A stretch of DNA of 64,000 bases from Paraglaciecola sp. L3A3 (GCF_009796765.1 NZ_CP047023.1:1533501-1597500); one strand, 5' to 3'; shown: positions 1 through 9,256, counted from the first letter of the stretch. Notes: generated from the sequence alone by a model not told the origin. A program made the numbers and translations.

Positions 1-109
1 TCGCCATATCTTGCAAAACCTTGAAACAGTTTACCAAGAATTATTTGCCGAAAATACGCAACTTCCTCTGACTTATCAGGTCTGTTTGTTACATTGTATA
101 AAACCCTAA
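1..109 (+). CDS. bioC: BioC C-terminal end (partial, malonyl-ACP O-methyltransferase)
   Basis: An open frame enters from the left edge and stops with TAA at 107-109, giving 35 visible residues that end in LPLTYQVCLLHCIKP. The LPLTYQV stretch is typical of the end of BioC. The stop lies 19 bp before bioD, the usual bioC-bioD order at the end of a biotin operon. Only the tail is visible, so the assignment leans on context; another methyltransferase-like tail cannot be excluded. Confidence 0.55.
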   Translation, partial: RHILQNLETVYQELFAENTQLPLTYQVCLLHCIKP

Positions 110-128
110 ATTTAAGAATAGGATTAAT

Positions 129-875
129 ATGGGACAGCTAACAGAAAGTAATCGTGCATTTTTTGTCACAGGTACAGATACCGAAATTGGTAAAACTTTT
201 ATTAGTAAAGGTTTGTTGCTGGCGTTAAATGAAAAAGGTTACTCGACTGCGGCTTATAAACCTATTGCTGCTGGCTGTGATAAAACTATTGATGGTTTGC
301 GAAATGAGGATGCATTAATTTTGCAACAATACGCCAGTATTGAATTGCAATATGAAGAGGTAAATCCCATTGCTTTTGAAGCACCCATTGCCCCGCATTT
401 AGCTTTAAAAGCCAATGCTGGTGAAGATGATGTACATTTTATTTCTATCGACAAAATTCGTGAAGGTTTTGTACATTTGGTACAAAAAGAAGCAAACGTG
501 ATTGTTATCGAAGGTGCGGGTGGATGGCGATTACCTTTAGGGGGAAGTTATCAAGGACGTGCTAGGTATTTGTCTGAGTTTGTGGCGGCGCAAAATTTGT
601 CGGTTATTTTAGTAGTTGGCATGCGTTTAGGTTGTTTAAATCATGCAGTATTAACTGCCGAAGCAATTCGTAATGATGGACTGAAAATAGCAGGCTGGGT
701 GGCCAATCAGATTGATTCGAATATGGCATTGATCGACGAAAATATTGACAGTTTAAAAAGTCTTATTGATGCGCCATTTTTGGGGAATGTACCGAGATTG
801 GCAGATCCAGAACACGCAGGGAAATACTTAGATTTACAAGCCTTAGGTTTTCGTCAGCATGAGTTAACAGACTAA
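129..875 (+). CDS. bioD: Dethiobiotin synthetase BioD
   Basis: ATP-dependent dethiobiotin synthetase, which closes the ureido ring of 7,8-diaminopelargonic acid with CO2 in the penultimate step of biotin synthesis; cytosolic. The 248-residue product has the family P-loop near the N-terminus (GTDTEIGKT, about residues 15-23), the EGAGGW segment near residue 126 that contacts substrate, and a normal length. The start is ATG. It follows the presumed bioC tail by 19 bp, so it is probably the last gene of a biotin operon; an uncoding stretch of about 900 bp follows. By hand count its arginine codons are mainly CGT/CGA (8 of 10), typical host usage and useful as contrast to the mobile element. Confidence 0.95.
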   Translation: MGQLTESNRAFFVTGTDTEIGKTFISKGLLLALNEKGYSTAAYKPIAAGCDKTIDGLRNEDALILQQYASIELQYEEVNPIAFEAPIAPHLALKANAGEDDVHFISIDKIREGFVHLVQKEANVIVIEGAGGWRLPLGGSYQGRARYLSEFVAAQNLSVILVVGMRLGCLNHAVLTAEAIRNDGLKIAGWVANQIDSNMALIDENIDSLKSLIDAPFLGNVPRLADPEHAGKYLDLQALGFRQHELTD

Positions 876-1770
876 ATTGCAATGATTGACCATCAAAATG
901 ATGCGGCTTGAGCAACTTCTTAAGTAGTCAAAATTATAAAAAACAGCTCAAATATTGTGTATATTTTATTGCTAATATCTTTTTGCCTTGAAATACCACA
1001 GCAGGCAAATGGCCTTTTAACTGTAATGTATTCTCCTTCAGTAAGAGGGCACTTCCTTCTCTAATACCTATGACTGACATCTATGGATGTAAAGAACAAA
1101 ATTCTTGAATACGTTCAGCACGAGTTTCGCCATTATGCCCTGGTGGCTAATAATCTTTATAGTGAGGATTAATACCAATCAGTATTGAAACGTAGCCACT
1201 CAGCGAGAGTTTACATGCGCTTAATCAAGGCGCTAGAATGAATCTTTTTATTAAAAAAGAGCCAGTGCTCTTTCGAGTTTGAGCAACACTGAGTAAGCGC
1301 ATTGAAAACTCGCCTGAAAGGAATGTCCCAGCAGATTTTTCCCTGCGTTCTCGGTATTTGAAAGGGGACAACCATTCCTGCACAAAAATGTCTGGAACAT
1401 TTTTGAACAGCTCCGCTGGCTTAAGCGAAAGGCAGGATGCCTGAAGTACACCGAGGCCTTGTTCAAAAACCGCTGGATGCATTCTGAGAGGTCACTTATC
1501 AATGCGGATTGTCGTACGTAATAACGTGTTATTGCTAGACAATCCAACGCCGTTAGGTACAAAAAGAGCGTTATCGAGAGGTTCGGTTTATTCAGTATTC
1601 AGGTTACTTAACATTAAAACTCGCATTGGCACTTTCAAATTAACGTATTTCGTGAACATATAATAATAACAAACTTGCTTACTCTTTTCTTATTCGTATT
1701 AATGGGAATTGCCAGTAGAGACAGATACAATACCTTGGATGTAATAAGAATATAATGAGTAGGATAACTA
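876..1770. other. Long gap with no convincing gene; contains a dispersed repeat
   Basis: About 900 bp between bioD and the phosphatase gene. Two overlapping minus-strand frames around 1225-1562 exist but are mutually out of frame, lack ribosome sites and resemble no family I know. The stretch 1517-1606 is a copy of a repeat seen again at 8270-8357. The rest could be decayed mobile-element DNA, but nothing identifies it. Confidence 0.5.
1517..1606 (+). repeat. Dispersed repeat, family D copy 1
   Basis: About 90 bp closely matching 8270-8357. It starts with a small palindrome (AATAACGTGTTATT), continues through an ACAATCCAACGCCG block and GCGTTATCGAGAG, and ends in TTCAGTATTCAGGTTA. The end segment recurs inverted at 46847-46886 and at 8209-8232, which suggests the terminal inverted repeat of a MITE or decayed insertion sequence. 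Confidence 0.7.
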
Positions 1771-2241
1771 ATGGCAGCTAACAAAGTTTCGGTGTTGTTT
1801 GTATGTTTAGGAAATATTTGTCGCTCGCCGAGTGCAGAAGCTGTGTTTAAACATAAAGCTAAAGAGCTTGGTTTCGATGTTATTGTGGACTCGGCGGGAA
1901 CCGCCGGTTATCACAAAGGTGCCGCGCCAGACAAACGTTCTCAAGAAGTCGGCCAAGAAAGAGGCTACAGCTTCAAGGGCTTAAAATGTCGTCGAGTAGA
2001 TGAAAAAGACTTTGAAAAATTCGACTATATATTGGCGATGGATAAAAAAAATCTCGAAAATTTATTAGAGATCTGCCCTGAAGAGTATCAGCAAAAAGTA
2101 TCGTTATTTTTAAGCCATTGTGATTCTGAAGAAGAAGAAGTGCCCGACCCATACTATGGTGGTAAACGGGGATTTGAATATGTTTTAGATCTTATAGAAG
2201 AAGCTTCTATTGGTTTATTGAAAAATATCCAATCAGCTTAG
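1771..2241 (+). CDS. Low-molecular-weight protein-tyrosine phosphatase
   Basis: Cysteine-based phosphatase of the LMW-PTP family, dephosphorylating phosphotyrosine or small arsenate/phosphate esters in the cytosol. The signature P-loop VCLGNICRSPSAE (about residues 11-23) contains nucleophile Cys and Arg, and the general-acid loop DPYYGG lies near residue 125. The length of 156 residues is normal. ATG is preceded by an AGGATAA ribosome site. No wzc/wza capsule genes are adjacent, so it is more likely a housekeeping YfkJ/Stp-like enzyme than a capsule regulator; the substrate cannot be told. Confidence 0.92.
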   Translation: MAANKVSVLFVCLGNICRSPSAEAVFKHKAKELGFDVIVDSAGTAGYHKGAAPDKRSQEVGQERGYSFKGLKCRRVDEKDFEKFDYILAMDKKNLENLLEICPEEYQQKVSLFLSHCDSEEEEVPDPYYGGKRGFEYVLDLIEEASIGLLKNIQSA

Positions 2242-2375
2242 GACTTTATTCGTAAAAAAGTAGCTTTTGCTGTTGATATTTAGAGGTATTACCACTAAGT
2301 TCTTCATCCCAGTTTGTTGGTGGTGTTTTAGCCAATAAATTAAAATTTTTTAACTAAATATAGCAAGGAAAAATC

Positions 2376-3719
2376 GTGAGCCAGTGGCAACCTGATAGTT
2401 GGCGTGCAAAGCCAATAGTGCAACAACCTACATATGAAGATAAACAAGAACTTAGCCAAGTGGAAAAGACCCTAAAAAGTTACCCTCCTTTGGTTTTTGC
2501 GGCTGAAACCCGTGAGCTGTTTAGACAATTAGGTGATGTGGCAGAAGGCAAAGGATTTTTGTTGCAGGGTGGAGATTGTGCCGAATCTTTTGACGAATTT
2601 AATGCGCCTAAAATTCGTGATACTTTCAAAGTTATTTTGCAAATGGCAATCGTTTTAACTTTTGCTGGTCGTTGTCCGGTGACTAAAGTTGCACGTATGG
2701 CTGGTCAATATGCAAAACCTCGTTCAGGTGATTTTGAAACCATAAATGGTGTAGCATTGCCGAGTTATCGTGGTGACATCATTAATAATTTTGAATTTAC
2801 TAAAGAAGCCCGTCGCCCTGATCCTCTGCGTATGGTTGAGGCTTATAATAAAAGCGCATCTACACTGAATTTGTTACGTGCGTTTGCCCAAGGTGGCTTA
2901 GCAGATTTACACGAAGTCAATCGTTGGAATATGGCTTTTGTGGAAAATAATCCATTAAAAGATAAATACCAAGATTTAGCCAAGCGTATTCAAGATTCAT
3001 TAGAGTTAATGAGTGTGATGGGCATAAATGCAACGAATACGCCGACACTTCGTGAAACCAGCTTATATACCTCGCATGAAGCCTTGTTATTAAACTATGA
3101 ACAAGCCCTGACACGCGTCGATACATTAACTGGCAATTGGTATAACTGCTCTGCACATATGTTGTGGATTGGTGAACGCACTCGTCAGCTAGACCATGCA
3201 CACATTGAATTTTTCCGTGGTATTCACAACCCTGTTGGCGTAAAAGTTGGGCCAAGCATGCAAGAGGATGAATTAATTCAATTAATTGATGCCTTGAACC
3301 CTAATAATGAAGCTGGCCGTTTAACCTTGATTACCCGTATGGGGGCTGATAACTTAGAGCAGAATTTACCTAAGTTATTACGTCGAGTGAAACAAGAAGG
3401 CAGAAAAGTGGTATGGAGTTCTGACCCCATGCATGGTAATACTTTTACATCTGAAAGTGGTTACAAAACTCGTAACTTTGATGCTATTTTACGGGAAATT
3501 CAACAGTTCTTTGCTGCCCATAAAGCAGAAGGTACACATGCTGGTGGTATTCACTTAGAGATGACAGGGCAACATGTCACTGAATGTACTGGTGGTGCTT
3601 ATCAAATTGGTGATGACGATCTAGCTCAAGCCTATAAAACTCAATGTGATCCTCGCTTAAATGCTGATCAAGTACTAGAAATGGCTTTCTTAGTGGCCGA
3701 TCACTTAAAAGTCAGCTAA
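2376..3719 (+). CDS. Class II 3-deoxy-7-phosphoheptulonate (DAHP) synthase
   Basis: Condenses phosphoenolpyruvate and erythrose 4-phosphate to DAHP, the first step of the shikimate pathway. The 447-residue product is the class II (plant/actinobacterial AroAII) type, not AroF/G/H: it shows [11 protein letters not shown] (about 62-72), [30 protein letters not shown] and the metal-binding [18 protein letters not shown]. Start is GTG at 2376, five bases after AAGGAA; no upstream in-frame ATG is better. Monocistronic by spacing. Class II enzymes in gammaproteobacteria often coexist with class I isoenzymes; whether this one serves general aromatic supply or a special pathway cannot be decided here. 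Confidence 0.95.
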   Translation: MSQWQPDSWRAKPIVQQPTYEDKQELSQVEKTLKSYPPLVFAAETRELFRQLGDVAEGKGFLLQGGDCAESFDEFNAPKIRDTFKVILQMAIVLTFAGRCPVTKVARMAGQYAKPRSGDFETINGVALPSYRGDIINNFEFTKEARRPDPLRMVEAYNKSASTLNLLRAFAQGGLADLHEVNRWNMAFVENNPLKDKYQDLAKRIQDSLELMSVMGINATNTPTLRETSLYTSHEALLLNYEQALTRVDTLTGNWYNCSAHMLWIGERTRQLDHAHIEFFRGIHNPVGVKVGPSMQEDELIQLIDALNPNNEAGRLTLITRMGADNLEQNLPKLLRRVKQEGRKVVWSSDPMHGNTFTSESGYKTRNFDAILREIQQFFAAHKAEGTHAGGIHLEMTGQHVTECTGGAYQIGDDDLAQAYKTQCDPRLNADQVLEMAFLVADHLKVS

Positions 3720-3733
3720 AAATATCGGGCAGG

Positions 3734-3755
3734 GGAGTGTAACTGATTGCACTCC
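3734..3755 (+). terminator. Possible weak hairpin after the DAHP synthase gene
   Basis: GGAGTG (3734-3739) and CACTCC (3750-3755) form a 6-bp stem with a 10-nt loop, 15 bp past the stop. No U-run follows, so termination is uncertain. Confidence 0.3.
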
Positions 3756-3776
3756 TAGCTGCTCGGTGTTATAAAT

Positions 3777-3795
3777 AGTAATGATTTTCATTTGT
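3777..3795. promoter_or_regulatory. Fur-box-like operator of feoAB
   Basis: The 19-mer AGTAATGATTTTCATTTGT matches the classic Fur consensus at the TAATGAT and TCATT halves. It lies 21 bp before the GTG of feoA, the expected place for iron-dependent repression of ferrous iron uptake. Not experimentally shown; judged by eye. Confidence 0.6.
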
Positions 3796-3815
3796 GATAA
3801 AAGTAGAGTATTTCA

Positions 3816-4046
3816 GTGACACTTTGGGAAATAAAAAAGAAACAAACTGCCTTAGTTGATGGGATTGATCCTACCTTAGTACCAGCTGTCAACCAGCGTT
3901 TAAGTGAAATGGGCTTTGCCGCAGGGCAGGTTATTCAATGTTTACGACGTAGTCCTATGAAAGGGCCTTTGGTATTGCAGTTAGGTGATTGTGTTTACTC
4001 TCTCGAACAAGATATCGCAAATCGTATCAATATTACGGTTAACTAA
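3816..4046 (+). CDS. feoA: FeoA ferrous iron transport accessory protein
   Basis: Small cytosolic SH3-like protein (76 residues) that supports the FeoB ferrous iron transporter. It shows the family pattern of a DxTLVPAVNQRLSEMGF helix followed by G-x-V/I strands and an SPMKGPLVLQLGD core. The start is GTG at 3816; no in-frame ATG exists nearby. It precedes feoB by 115 bp, a wide but common feoA-feoB gap, with a Fur-box-like site directly upstream. Confidence 0.9.
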   Translation: MTLWEIKKKQTALVDGIDPTLVPAVNQRLSEMGFAAGQVIQCLRRSPMKGPLVLQLGDCVYSLEQDIANRINITVN

Positions 4047-4161
4047 CCGTTACTGTAAATAAGTTTGCATAGAGTGCTGATTTCAAACTTTTAACTCGTT
4101 ATTAAATTTACACGTTTAACCCCATCTGAGTCCTACTCTTTATTTCTTGTGAAGGTTTTCA

Positions 4162-5976
4162 ATGAAAAATATCATCTTAGTTGGCAAACCCAACTCTGGT
4201 AAAAGTCTTCTGTTTAATCAGCTTACAGGTATGCGCCAAAAAGTAGCTAATTTTCCTGGTGTGACTGTTGAGTTAAAAAGCGCAAAATTCGATCAATACC
4301 AATTAGTTGATTTCCCTGGCACCTATTCTTTAAAAAGCTTATCTCGAGACGAAGAACTCGCGATTCAAAAAATTCATGAGGCTATGCATAACGAAAAGAC
4401 CTCTTTGGTGGTGTGTAACTTAGATGCTACTCGTTTAGAGAGTAGCCTAGTGTTTGGTTTACAAGTGAGAGATTTAGCCTTAGAACACAATAAAGGGGTT
4501 ATTTTCGCTTTAAACATGATTGATGAAGTACAGCGTTTTGGTCACAACATAGATACCGAACAACTGAGTAAAGATCTAGGTTGTGCGGTATTAGCTTTAT
4601 CAGCCAAAACTTTGACTGGTTTACATGAGTTTAAGTTGGCCCTGTTAGATGCGATTACCCACCCAGAAGATTTTATTCCAACCGTTAAAGTTGATGCCGA
4701 ACAACCCATATTAGAGATTAGCCGCAGTTTGTCCCAGCGTTATGGGGTAAAAGCCGATGTGGTACTTAAAAGACAGAATAGAATTGATGACTTTTTATTA
4801 AATAGCCTATTTGGTGGCATGATGTTTTTAGTCATCATGTTTTTGTTATTCCAAAGTATTTTTACTTGGGCGAGTCCATTGATGGATGCGGTGGAAATGT
4901 CATTAGCCGAAATAGCTGCAGTTGTCAGTACCACTTTACCTACAGGAATGGTTAATGATTTTGTGACTGATGCCTTGTTTGGAGGTGTGGGGTCTTTCTT
5001 AGTTTTTGTTCCACAAATTATGGTATTGACCTTTGTTATTGGTTTACTTGAAGACAGTGGGTATTTAGCCAGAGCTGCGCTTATTTGTCACAAGCCTTTA
5101 AGCTATTTTGGTTTGTCTGGCCGAAGTTTTATTCCGTACTTGTCGGGACATGCCTGTGCCATTCCAGCCATCATGGCAGCCAGAACCATAGAATCACCTC
5201 GTAAGCGTTTGATTACTATGATGACCATACCTTTGATGTCGTGTTCAGCTCGTTTGCCTGTGTATGCTTTGTTAATTGCAGTACTTATTCCTGATACTCA
5301 ATACTTAGGGGGGCTGATTAATCTTCAGGGTATTACTTTCTTTATTTTGTATTTCATTGGCATATTGACCGCTTTGGTGGTTAGTACTCTGTTAAATAAA
5401 TTAACTGATATGGACAAAGATAAAACTGAAATGCCCTTCATTTTAGAATTACCAACTTACCGTTTGCCTCATTGGAAACCATTAATTCATAGAATTTTAA
5501 CCAGTGCTAAGCAGTTTATCCGACGTGCTGGTCCGGTGATCTTTATGGTTTCTGTGGTAATTTGGTTTTTGGGTTACTTCCCACAAAATGGCGAATTACA
5601 GTCTTCGTATTTAGCCATGATAGGGCAGTGGATCGAGCCTATCTTTGAACCTCTTGGTTTAGATTGGCGTTATGGTGTGGCTATCTTGGTTTCTTTCTTG
5701 GCAAGAGAAGTATTTGTTGGTGCTTTGGGGACATTATTTGGTATCGAAGGGGCTGACGAGAACATCGCAGGTTTAGCCGCTAATATCCAACATGACGGAC
5801 TGACCTTAGGTGCAGGTATTGGTCTTATGTTGTTTTATGTGGTGGCCTTACAGTGTGTTGCCACAGTTGCTACCTTAAAAGCTGAAACTGGTAGTCGCAA
5901 AATTGCTTGGGGCTTGTTCCTAGGTTATGGATTATTGGCTTATTGTATGGCTTGGTTAGCTGCTACTTTTATTTAA
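4162..5976 (+). CDS. feoB: FeoB ferrous iron transporter
   Basis: Inner-membrane Fe(II) transporter with an N-terminal G-protein domain. Visible G motifs are G1 GKPNSGKS (residues 7-14), G3 DFPGTYS (about 50-56), G4 NMID (about 118-121) and a SAKT-like G5. Transmembrane segments start near residue 215 and include the two Gate regions, the second with SCSARLPVY. At 604 residues it is shorter than the roughly 770 of E. coli FeoB; it ends after the last membrane helices and lacks the C-terminal cytosolic tail, as in many marine gammaproteobacteria. ATG follows a GTGAAGG ribosome site. No FeoC follows. Confidence 0.95.
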   Translation: MKNIILVGKPNSGKSLLFNQLTGMRQKVANFPGVTVELKSAKFDQYQLVDFPGTYSLKSLSRDEELAIQKIHEAMHNEKTSLVVCNLDATRLESSLVFGLQVRDLALEHNKGVIFALNMIDEVQRFGHNIDTEQLSKDLGCAVLALSAKTLTGLHEFKLALLDAITHPEDFIPTVKVDAEQPILEISRSLSQRYGVKADVVLKRQNRIDDFLLNSLFGGMMFLVIMFLLFQSIFTWASPLMDAVEMSLAEIAAVVSTTLPTGMVNDFVTDALFGGVGSFLVFVPQIMVLTFVIGLLEDSGYLARAALICHKPLSYFGLSGRSFIPYLSGHACAIPAIMAARTIESPRKRLITMMTIPLMSCSARLPVYALLIAVLIPDTQYLGGLINLQGITFFILYFIGILTALVVSTLLNKLTDMDKDKTEMPFILELPTYRLPHWKPLIHRILTSAKQFIRRAGPVIFMVSVVIWFLGYFPQNGELQSSYLAMIGQWIEPIFEPLGLDWRYGVAILVSFLAREVFVGALGTLFGIEGADENIAGLAANIQHDGLTLGAGIGLMLFYVVALQCVATVATLKAETGSRKIAWGLFLGYGLLAYCMAWLAATFI

Positions 5977-6115
5977 AAGCACGGCCTTAAGAGGCAATAC
6001 TTTGCCGCCCGTTAAGTATTGAATACTTATTCAAGGGATCATATTTTTATATTGCATCGCTCTGTATGAGCGGTGTAAAGGCAATCGTTTACTCCTAACC
6101 CCTCTGCTGGCTAAA

Positions 6116-6132
6116 TTGGCCTTTTAATTGCT
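6116..6132 (+). promoter_or_regulatory. Candidate sigma-54 promoter upstream of unknown gene
   Basis: TTGGCC-N6-TTGCT with the GG and GC doublets exactly 10 bp apart, the -24/-12 rule. It lies 47 bp before the ATG at 6179. The -24 half deviates after TGGC from TGGCAC, so it is weaker than the flagellar sites at 27646 and 31296. Confidence 0.4.
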
Positions 6133-6178
6133 ATCTTTTGTGACTCACGCATTTTGCTAAGTCTTTAAGAGCAATCAT

Positions 6179-6943
6179 ATGAAAATAGATAGCCAAGTAC
6201 AGGTCTCTAACCCATTACTATTAAACTCAGCTGCGACGAGTTCTCCTCAGCAAGCCGAGTCTTCGTCTACTTTATCTATTGAACAAATCAAACAAAAATA
6301 TGATGTGACTAACATCAGTCTTAAAGACATTGATCACTTAGTGCAGGATCTTAAAAATAACAACTTGGCTGAAGATGGCGAGTGGTTAATGTTAGCCACC
6401 CACGGACATCAATTTCGGGCTAATTTGCCAGGTTATGGTGGCGGTAGCAATAAAATTAATTTAGTCGAAACCTTAAGTAATCAATTAACTATGGCTATCA
6501 ATAACGGTGAACCTACCGATGCTATAAAAAGTCAATTGACTCTAGTGAAAAGTCTAGTAAGTGAAGATGCCAGCGGTAAAGGTCAAGATAACCAAGTGTC
6601 TGAACGAAATGAGCAATGGTTAGCGCAAACCATGGAAAGATTGTTAGATAATCGTATGGGCGTTGATCGAGACAAGCTTAAAGAAATAGACGAAAAAATT
6701 AGACTAATCGAAAACGATGACTCTCTCAGTAAAGCAGATAAAGCCGCATTGATTGCTGCTTTAGAGCAGCAGAAAGATAATTTATTAGAACAAGCCGCAG
6801 AGCAGGCGGCTGAGAAAGAAAAAAAGCTAGGGGCTAACCGTGCAGTTGCACAAAATCAAAAGTTATTGGATGCATTAGATCCCGAATCGCCGCAAACCCC
6901 CTCTAGGCAAACAGCCGACAAAGATAAAATATTTTATAGTTAG
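6179..6943 (+). CDS. Unknown soluble protein with C-terminal charged helix
   Basis: I do not recognise a family. The 254-residue product has no signal peptide or membrane segment. The first 35 residues are low-complexity, rich in Ser, Ala and Gln. Residues 40-110 could be folded (IKDIDHLVQDL, a GEWLMLATHGHQFRANLPGYGGG glycine segment in two adjacent parts). Residues about 150-225 are strongly helical and charged, compatible with a coiled coil. A sigma-54-like site lies 47 bp upstream, so a link to flagellar or surface regulation is possible but inferred. It stands alone between feoB and a convergent NYN gene. Confidence 0.8.
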   Translation: MKIDSQVQVSNPLLLNSAATSSPQQAESSSTLSIEQIKQKYDVTNISLKDIDHLVQDLKNNNLAEDGEWLMLATHGHQFRANLPGYGGGSNKINLVETLSNQLTMAINNGEPTDAIKSQLTLVKSLVSEDASGKGQDNQVSERNEQWLAQTMERLLDNRMGVDRDKLKEIDEKIRLIENDDSLSKADKAALIAALEQQKDNLLEQAAEQAAEKEKKLGANRAVAQNQKLLDALDPESPQTPSRQTADKDKIFYS

Positions 6944-6963
6944 TGATTTTCTAGACAGAAAAA

Positions 6964-7452
6964 TTATTGCAACAGACTGTCATCAATTTTATGAAATTTT
7001 TGGCAAGCGTTAACTAATGAATTCGCGGTTAATTCTGGCACGCCATACACTTCGGTTTTACAGCCGAATTTTTCAGTTACCTTTGTAAGTAATAAATCAA
7101 AATCACCATCACCTGATAATAAAATAATGGTATCCGCTTGTTCTGCTGCTTCTAATACATCTATGGCGATACCAACATCCCAGTCACCTTTAGCTGAGCC
7201 ATCACTGCGCTGAATATAGGGTTTAAGTTTAACGTCAAAGCCAATGTGTTTGAGGGCACTTTGGAATTTCTGCTGTTGTTGATCGCCTCTATCAATGGCA
7301 TAGGCTTTGGCTTCAATTATTTCACCTTGGTGGCTGACATACTGCCAAAAACGTCGGTAATTAAATTGACGGGCATAAGCTTGGCGTGTGGTGTAATAGA
7401 TGTTTTGTACATCCACAAAAATAGCAATTTTTTCCAAGGTAATTTCCCCCAA
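6964..7452 (-). CDS. NYN/PIN-like domain protein (LabA/DUF88 family)
   Basis: Predicted metal-dependent nuclease-fold protein of the NYN family. The N-terminal strand IAIFVDVQNIYYT carries the first acidic residue and Asn typical of NYN; GDWDVGIAIDVLEAA and ILLSGDGDFDLLL (about residues 89-125) supply the remaining acidic cluster. Length 162, the common short LabA form. The start chosen is ATG at 7452 (GEITLEK follows); an alternative is an internal codon nearer IAIFVD. It converges on the unknown gene ending at 6943. Role unknown: the family includes RNA-processing and regulatory proteins. Confidence 0.88.
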   Translation of the reverse strand: MGEITLEKIAIFVDVQNIYYTTRQAYARQFNYRRFWQYVSHQGEIIEAKAYAIDRGDQQQQKFQSALKHIGFDVKLKPYIQRSDGSAKGDWDVGIAIDVLEAAEQADTIILLSGDGDFDLLLTKVTEKFGCKTEVYGVPELTANSLVNACQKFHKIDDSLLQ

Positions 7453-7891
7453 GATTGTGATTCAGTATTTTTTGTTCATAACTAATAGTAACATCTAGAT
7501 TAGGCAGCAGCAGTGTAAAGTTTTGCTGGAATATTGGGGGCTGATATTTTGTAAAATTTTTTTTTGACCATTTAGTCAAATTGCTTGCTTAGTGCATTTA
7601 GATACTCTATAGTGCTTGTCGATTTGTTGAACCTCTCTCAATGCAGATCTTCAATGTTATGTCTTTCCTTGATCCAGTCAGCCAACATTCAAACAAAGTA
7701 ATTAACAGGAAAAAACTTGTTGAATTACATAATAACAAGCTGAATTATTGTACGGCGAAAAAAGTGAGTATTAAGCACTGTGGCAAATTAGTATTGCCAG
7801 TGTCTCCCTAGTAAAACCTTTGGGTAATATCGTCAACACTATAGTGAAGCTTATGAAATAATTTGGGCAAGTGTAAACTTGGCCGTAAAAA
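7453..7891. other. Gap with no recognised feature
   Basis: About 440 bp of AT-rich DNA upstream of both the NYN gene (minus) and a small plus-strand ORF. No RNA gene, strong terminator or known repeat was found by eye. Promoters of both flanking genes probably lie here. Confidence 0.4.
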
Positions 7892-7903
7892 ATGAGTTTT
7901 ATT

Positions 7904-8074
7904 ATGTCTTATACATACAACGGAACACAGATCCGAGTGAAGCACCCAGTGCATCAGATTTCTGTGAACAAACATAAAGTGGCATTTGCCGACAAATGTG
8001 GCCAACAACTTAGTACCTTCTCGAACACATCAGAAGCGAAACAATTTGTATCTTGGTTACTGCAAAGTCACTAA
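7904..8074 (+). CDS. Small unknown protein (56 residues)
   Basis: A short frame whose product (starting MSYTYNGTQIRVKHPV) looks protein-like: alternating hydrophobic strands, then a helix ending FVSWLLQSH. An in-frame ATG at 7892 would add four residues; neither has a clear ribosome site. Support comes from a good intrinsic terminator only about 20 bp after the stop (8095-8134). A frame on the opposite strand covers the same bases and is treated as a shadow. Function unknown. Confidence 0.5.
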   Translation: MSYTYNGTQIRVKHPVHQISVNKHKVAFADKCGQQLSTFSNTSEAKQFVSWLLQSH

Positions 8075-8094
8075 TACCATATAGGTAAATTTGA

Positions 8095-8134
8095 AATGAG
8101 TCTCAGGCATAATATGCATAGGCTCATTTTTTTT
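8095..8134 (+). terminator. Intrinsic terminator after the small ORF
   Basis: AATGAGTCT (8095-8103) pairs with AGGCTCATT (8120-8128) with one T-G wobble, and an inner GCAT/ATGC pair extends the stem; a run of Ts follows to 8134. Confidence 0.75.
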
Positions 8135-8208
8135 GCTTAAAAAATAGCTAGCAGTTGTGAATACAAGAAAAACACAAGTATTTCACAGAGAAAACTACAA
8201 AACAGTAG

Positions 8209-8357
8209 CTAACCTGAGTTCTGGATAAGAAATATCGTCTAAGCTAAATTTATCACTACAATTCAATAGCGTAATAACGTGTTATTGCTAGACAATCCAA
8301 CGCCGCTAGGCACAAAAATAGCGTTATCGAGAGATTTGGCTTATCCAGTATTTAGGT
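8209..8357. mobile_element. MITE-like element, family D copy 2
   Basis: About 150 bp with imperfect terminal inverted repeats of about 24 bp: the left end begins TAGCTAACCTGAG and the right end finishes in AGGTTAGCTA. The right 90 bp match 1517-1606. No coding capacity. Similarity of the termini with 46847-46886 supports a dispersed family mobilised in trans. Confidence 0.55.
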
Positions 8358-8404
8358 TAGCTAGTAAATAGGTGGTAGAGAATAGTTAAAAAAACACCGT
8401 TATC

Positions 8405-8452
8405 GTTTAATTTGACGGGCTAAAGCCACGACCTACATCGCTTTTATCTTTA
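8405..8452 (-). repeat. REP-like unit, solitary copy
   Basis: Contains GACGGGCTAAAGCC followed by ACGACCTACA, so the opposite strand begins TGTAGGTCGT, a GTAG-headed REP pattern. Nearly identical to parts of the doublets at 8489-8553, 10086-10148 and 40338-40402. Confidence 0.7.
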
Positions 8453-8488
8453 GCTGCTTCATTCTGCCCCACGCTGCTTTTCGTCTTT

Positions 8489-8553
8489 TGTAGGTGTCCA
8501 TTTATGGCGTCTATTGTTTAATTTGACGGGCTAAAGCCACGACCTACATCGCT
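8489..8553. repeat. REPIN-like doublet
   Basis: Two REP-like units in inverted orientation: TTGTAGGTG near the left end, an inner CCATTTATGGCGTC block, then GACGGGCTAAAGCC and ACGACCTACA at the right end. The left arm has lost a base compared with the copies at 10086 and 40338. It sits in the gap between a small ORF and sodB. Confidence 0.7.
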
Positions 8554-8612
8554 TTTATCTTTCACTATTTCCTAGCTACTATCTCCTAATTACTGCTCTT
8601 CTCTGTTCCAAC

Positions 8613-8642
8613 AAAAAAGCCAGCGATAAACGCTGGCTTTAA
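8613..8642 (-). terminator. Intrinsic terminator of sodB
   Basis: Perfect stem AAAGCCAGCG / CGCTGGCTTT with a 5-nt loop. Read on the minus strand it lies just after the sodB stop and ends in a U-run. Confidence 0.9.
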
Positions 8643-8674
8643 AATTTACTTTTTAAGTACTTACTAAATGCTGA

Positions 8675-9256
8675 TTAAGCGAAGTTTGCTGATGCAAATT
8701 CCCAGTTAACCAATGCCCAAAAACCTTCTAGGTATTTAGGACGAAGGTTACGGTAATCGATGTAGTAAGCATGTTCCCATAAATCTACAGTTAGCACTGG
8801 AGTTAGGCTGTCGTCTGTTAACGGAGTCGCAGCATTGCTTGTGTTGACAATGTCTAGGCTACCGTCAGCTGTTTTAACTAACCAAGTCCAGCTTGAACCG
8901 AAGTTGTTAACTGCTTTGTCGTTTAACGCCACTTTGAAGTCTGCGAAAGAACCCCATTTAGCATTAATTGCATCAGCTAGTGCGCCAGTTGGCTCACCGC
9001 CACCATTTGGGCTTAAGCTGTTCCAGTAAAAAGTATGGTTCCAGATTTGTGCTGCGTTGTTAAAAACGCCACCTTCAGAATTCTTAACGATTTCTTCTAG
9101 GCTCTTGCTGGCTAAATCAGTACCTTCAACTAAACCATTTAACTTAGTTACGTAAGTTGCATGATGTTTACCGTAGTGATATTCCAATGTCTCAGCTGAG
9201 ATATGTGGTTCTAAAGCGTTTTTTTCATAAGGAAGTGCGGGTAATTCAAAAGCCAT
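8675..9256 (-). CDS. sodB: Iron superoxide dismutase
   Basis: Converts superoxide to hydrogen peroxide and oxygen in the cytosol. The 193-residue product has the Fe/Mn-SOD N-terminus ([20 protein letters not shown]), metal ligands in [10 protein letters not shown] and WNHTFYW, and the family signature [13 protein letters not shown]. Gln in the NNAAQIWNH segment is the position typical of the iron form. ATG has a GGAGAAACAAC leader and a strong terminator follows, so it is a single-gene unit. Confidence 0.97.
   Translation of the reverse strand: MAFELPALPYEKNALEPHISAETLEYHYGKHHATYVTKLNGLVEGTDLASKSLEEIVKNSEGGVFNNAAQIWNHTFYWNSLSPNGGGEPTGALADAINAKWGSFADFKVALNDKAVNNFGSSWTWLVKTADGSLDIVNTSNAATPLTDDSLTPVLTVDLWEHAYYIDYRNLRPKYLEGFWALVNWEFASANFA

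Noticed and set aside
1225..1562. Two overlapping minus-strand frames of 85 and 103 codons
   Set aside because: They overlap each other in different frames, have Cys/Arg/Phe-rich compositions typical of random translation, no ribosome site and no family resemblance.
2917..3255. 112-codon minus-strand frame inside the DAHP synthase gene
   Set aside because: It is the antisense shadow of a strongly conserved coding sequence and has no ribosome site.
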